A DNA stretch of 6,416 nucleotides from Candidatus Thalassarchaeaceae archaeon (GTDB lineage Archaea > Thermoplasmatota > Poseidoniia > Poseidoniales > Thalassarchaeaceae): the NCBI GenBank assembly GCA_030747475.1, contig JASLKO010000026.1, positions 1-6,416 of the forward strand, given 5' to 3'. Below the pieces are notes generated by a model that worked only from the letters and a program-made list of their open reading frames with translations, was not told the origin of the DNA and ran no database searches. Shown one piece after another: positions 4,264 through 6,416 of the stretch (positions are counted from its first letter, which is position 1; every line of letters starts with the position of its first letter). The position numbers and the translations under genes are program-made.

Positions 4264-6416
4264 ATGGAACCAATTACAATTGGATTAACGCTGTTCTTTG
4301 CCGCCGCTACAAGTGCGGTAATTTGGTGGCTTGTACAGGCCGAAGTCGGCCTACGAAAGTTACGTGATGATTTGGAATCTGCCCATGCTGCAACAAGCCA
4401 ATCATTGGAGAGTCTGAACTCACGTACGGAAGAACTTGCAGAAAGCGCTCTCGCGTTGCAAAGAGCCCACCCCGGATTGGCGGGTATCATCGATGCCCAT
4501 CGAACATTGGATCATTTGCAATCGACACTTTCTGGTGAAGGAGAATCGACTGAAGCACGAACTGCAGCTACGAGTACACTCTCGGCAGTCAAGGGTTTAC
4601 TTGCAACTAGGGAAGGTGATGGTGACTTGGAACACACGAGGCCCGCAGACGCGGGGCTTCTTTCACTTGTAACCCGTGTTTTACAAACACTCGACCAACT
4701 TGAACTCACTGTTGAAGATTTGACACTGACCGAGGTTGAAGCAAGACGATTTGGTGAAGTCGCTTTCCTTGCAGGCGATCGTGAATGGGCAAAGTCAAGT
4801 TACATTGCAGCATCGAAAATCGCTCCAGGACAACCGGAAACCTTGCGCAGTTTGTGCCGCCTATCCCGCGAATCTGGCGATGATGAAAACCTTCGAATTC
4901 ACTTGGAAGGATTACTTTCAATCACGCCCGACAATCCTGAATTATTGCGTGAACATGCTCGCTTATTGACAAAATTAGGCGATTCAGATGCAGAGATTGA
5001 CTTACGTCGTCTTGAGGCCATGGGCATAGAAAATGCTGAAGATAAATCCATGATGGCTAGTCTAGCCGCTCGAGCAGGCAACACCGACGTTGCATTGGAA
5101 TCCATTGAAGCCGCCCTTGAATCAAATCCAAATGGGGAAGATTGGTTGCGTAAAGCTGAACTTCACCTCGCTCGAAATGAACGAGGCCTTGGGATCACAG
5201 CAGTTGACGAGGCAATCGCACACGACCGCCAATCAGGGCCTGCTTGGACCGTCCGAGCACTATTGTTGAAAGATGAACCAGGTCGACTCGAAGAAGCACT
5301 GAAAGCATCTATTCACGCTGTGGCGCTTGGTGAACCACAAGATATTCTGAAAGCGGAATTACTCGAGAGATTAGATCGAATGGAAGATGCTCATAATTCT
5401 CTTTCCGAAGCACTCGAGAAGCAACCAGAAAACGCGGAAATACGTGCACAACTTGTCCTCCTTCACCACCAAGCAGGTAACCCAGAAGCAGCTTTTGAGA
5501 TTCTTGCACAAGCCCCAGTCGCCGCTTGGGAGGGCCCAGCCCTACACTTACAGAAAGGCCGGTTGATACTTGCAGAAGCAGACCGATATCGAGATGGTAC
5601 TGGAGAACGTGATAGAGAATTACTCTCAGAAGCTGATTTGGCCTTTGATGCCGCATTAGAAGCAAACCGAGAAAATGGAGTCGCTTGGCTTGGCAAGGCA
5701 AGAATCCAGAGAATGTTGCAAGATTTATCCGAGGCCCAAATTTCACTCGCCCGCGCTCGAAGGTTACTCCCAGACGAACCTCTAATTGCAGCAGAAGAAG
5801 CGTTACTCGCCTTAGATGGAAATGATGTTGAGGCTGCCGCCCGTTTGATTTCAGAAGCCCACGTATTGGAACGAGATTCGTCAGTTATCAATTACGTGAA
5901 AGGCGTCGTATCGGCAAGGCGTGGTGACATGGTAGAGGCAAAACGCCTGTTTGACAGTGTGTTGGCCGAAGATCCAAATCATGTTCGTGCCCGCCTCAAT
6001 CGTTGTACTACATTGATCGTAGAACAAGATCATCACGCAGCACTCGACGATGTTCAATACCTACTAGATGCCCACCCAGAGCTTGACCTTGCCCGACTCC
6101 GTCGGGGTGAGATTATGATGTCCCTTGGTGAGTGGAAAGAAGCAGAATCAAATTTCAGAGATATTCTTTCACGTCGAGGAGAAAACCCACATGCACTCAT
6201 CCAACTTGGGGCCGCCCTCGTCGCTCAAGACAGACTCACAGAAGCCGAACAACCGCTAAACGATGCTATTCGCTTGGATGGAGAATCTGCCGAGGGGTGG
6301 TACCAACGAGGCCTTCTGTACGAATCATTTGGACAGTTTGATGGCGCGCTTTCCGACTTTGAAACTGCTGCGAAACGTGATGTTCATCACATGAATGCAC
6401 TGTTGCGAATTTCAGC
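4264..6416 (+). CDS. Membrane-anchored tetratricopeptide-repeat protein (partial, runs off right edge)
   Basis: The frame is open from ATG 4264 to the last base: 717 codons plus two bases, with no stop. The ATG is chosen because a hydrophobic anchor follows at once (residues 4-24, LTLFFAAATSAVIWWLV); the frame stays open upstream to 4093, but no ATG precedes it in the intergenic region. Acidic and uncharged residues lie before the anchor and RKLR after it, so the positive-inside rule predicts an uncleaved anchor with the bulk of the protein in the cytosol. Residues 27-65 look like a coiled coil; 66-155 is a helical, partly flexible spacer. From about residue 160 to the edge there are roughly 14 or more TPR-like units of about 34 residues, for example GDREWAKSSYIAASKIAPGQP, GDMVEAKRLFDSVLAEDPNH and GQFDGALSDFETAAKRD, the last ones closest to consensus. 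TPR proteins act as protein-binding scaffolds; the partner is unknown. The gene is divergent from the helical-repeat gene. The length is incomplete and further domains may follow. Confidence 0.9.
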   Translation, partial: MEPITIGLTLFFAAATSAVIWWLVQAEVGLRKLRDDLESAHAATSQSLESLNSRTEELAESALALQRAHPGLAGIIDAHRTLDHLQSTLSGEGESTEARTAATSTLSAVKGLLATREGDGDLEHTRPADAGLLSLVTRVLQTLDQLELTVEDLTLTEVEARRFGEVAFLAGDREWAKSSYIAASKIAPGQPETLRSLCRLSRESGDDENLRIHLEGLLSITPDNPELLREHARLLTKLGDSDAEIDLRRLEAMGIENAEDKSMMASLAARAGNTDVALESIEAALESNPNGEDWLRKAELHLARNERGLGITAVDEAIAHDRQSGPAWTVRALLLKDEPGRLEEALKASIHAVALGEPQDILKAELLERLDRMEDAHNSLSEALEKQPENAEIRAQLVLLHHQAGNPEAAFEILAQAPVAAWEGPALHLQKGRLILAEADRYRDGTGERDRELLSEADLAFDAALEANRENGVAWLGKARIQRMLQDLSEAQISLARARRLLPDEPLIAAEEALLALDGNDVEAAARLISEAHVLERDSSVINYVKGVVSARRGDMVEAKRLFDSVLAEDPNHVRARLNRCTTLIVEQDHHAALDDVQYLLDAHPELDLARLRRGEIMMSLGEWKEAESNFRDILSRRGENPHALIQLGAALVAQDRLTEAEQPLNDAIRLDGESAEGWYQRGLLYESFGQFDGALSDFETAAKRDVHHMNALLRIS

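Noticed and set aside
4254..4490. Minus-strand 78-codon frame across the TPR start region
   Set aside because: It is antisense to the membrane anchor and coiled coil of the TPR gene and runs into the divergent promoter region; no features support it.
4640..4658. GC-rich hairpin followed by a pyrimidine run (CCCGC, AGAC, GCGGG, then CTTCTTTC), resembling a terminator
   Set aside because: It is inside the open TPR reading frame, the stem is short with a G-G mismatch, and no gene ends there.
5309..5891. Two overlapping minus-strand frames of 145 and 142 codons
   Set aside because: They lie opposite the continuous TPR reading frame, which has clear repeat structure; the antisense peptides show no domain-like pattern.

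Overview
The window looks archaeal, most likely from an uncultivated marine euryarchaeon of the Poseidoniales (Marine Group II) type. This is an inference from protein style and not from any marker gene: no rRNA, tRNA or housekeeping gene is present. The clues are long lineage-specific membrane and helical-repeat proteins with acidic Asp-rich C-termini, a Gln/Ala plus Pro-rich cytosolic tail on a membrane protein, an N-terminal 'DSVIAGDVNI'-type motif that I associate from memory with this group, and GGTGA-type archaeal Shine-Dalgarno-like sequences.

Layout, left to right. (1) Positions 2-67: the last 21 codons of an upstream plus-strand gene cut by the window edge. (2) Positions 68-119: a short gap with a perfect 8-bp-stem inverted repeat. 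(3) Positions 120-1940, plus strand: a 606-residue protein with six predicted membrane segments, a cysteine-bearing outer loop and a long cytosolic tail of low complexity. (4) Positions 1937-4129, minus strand: a 730-residue soluble helical protein with five or six copies of a degenerate R-[IL]-x2-[WL]-x3-G-[FWI]-[DT]-[VLI] repeat, then a charge-segregated linker and a C-terminal helical domain. Its stop codon overlaps that of the previous gene by 4 bp. (5) Positions 4130-4263: a divergent promoter region with a palindrome nearly identical to the one at 70-91. (6) Position 4264 to the right edge, plus strand: at least 717 codons of a membrane-anchored tetratricopeptide-repeat (TPR) protein with no stop codon in the window.

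How the genes may fit together (inference): none carries a recognisable catalytic motif. All look like scaffold or adaptor proteins that present repeat or disordered regions to the cytosolic face of the membrane. The two plus-strand genes share a striking upstream motif (TCACCCC, 3-4 nt, GGGGTG[A/C]GAAC) at nearly the same distance from their start codons, which suggests common control. The minus-strand gene shares a bidirectional intergenic region with the TPR gene. No mobile elements, CRISPR arrays or RNA genes were seen. I cannot assign a molecular function to any of the three proteins.
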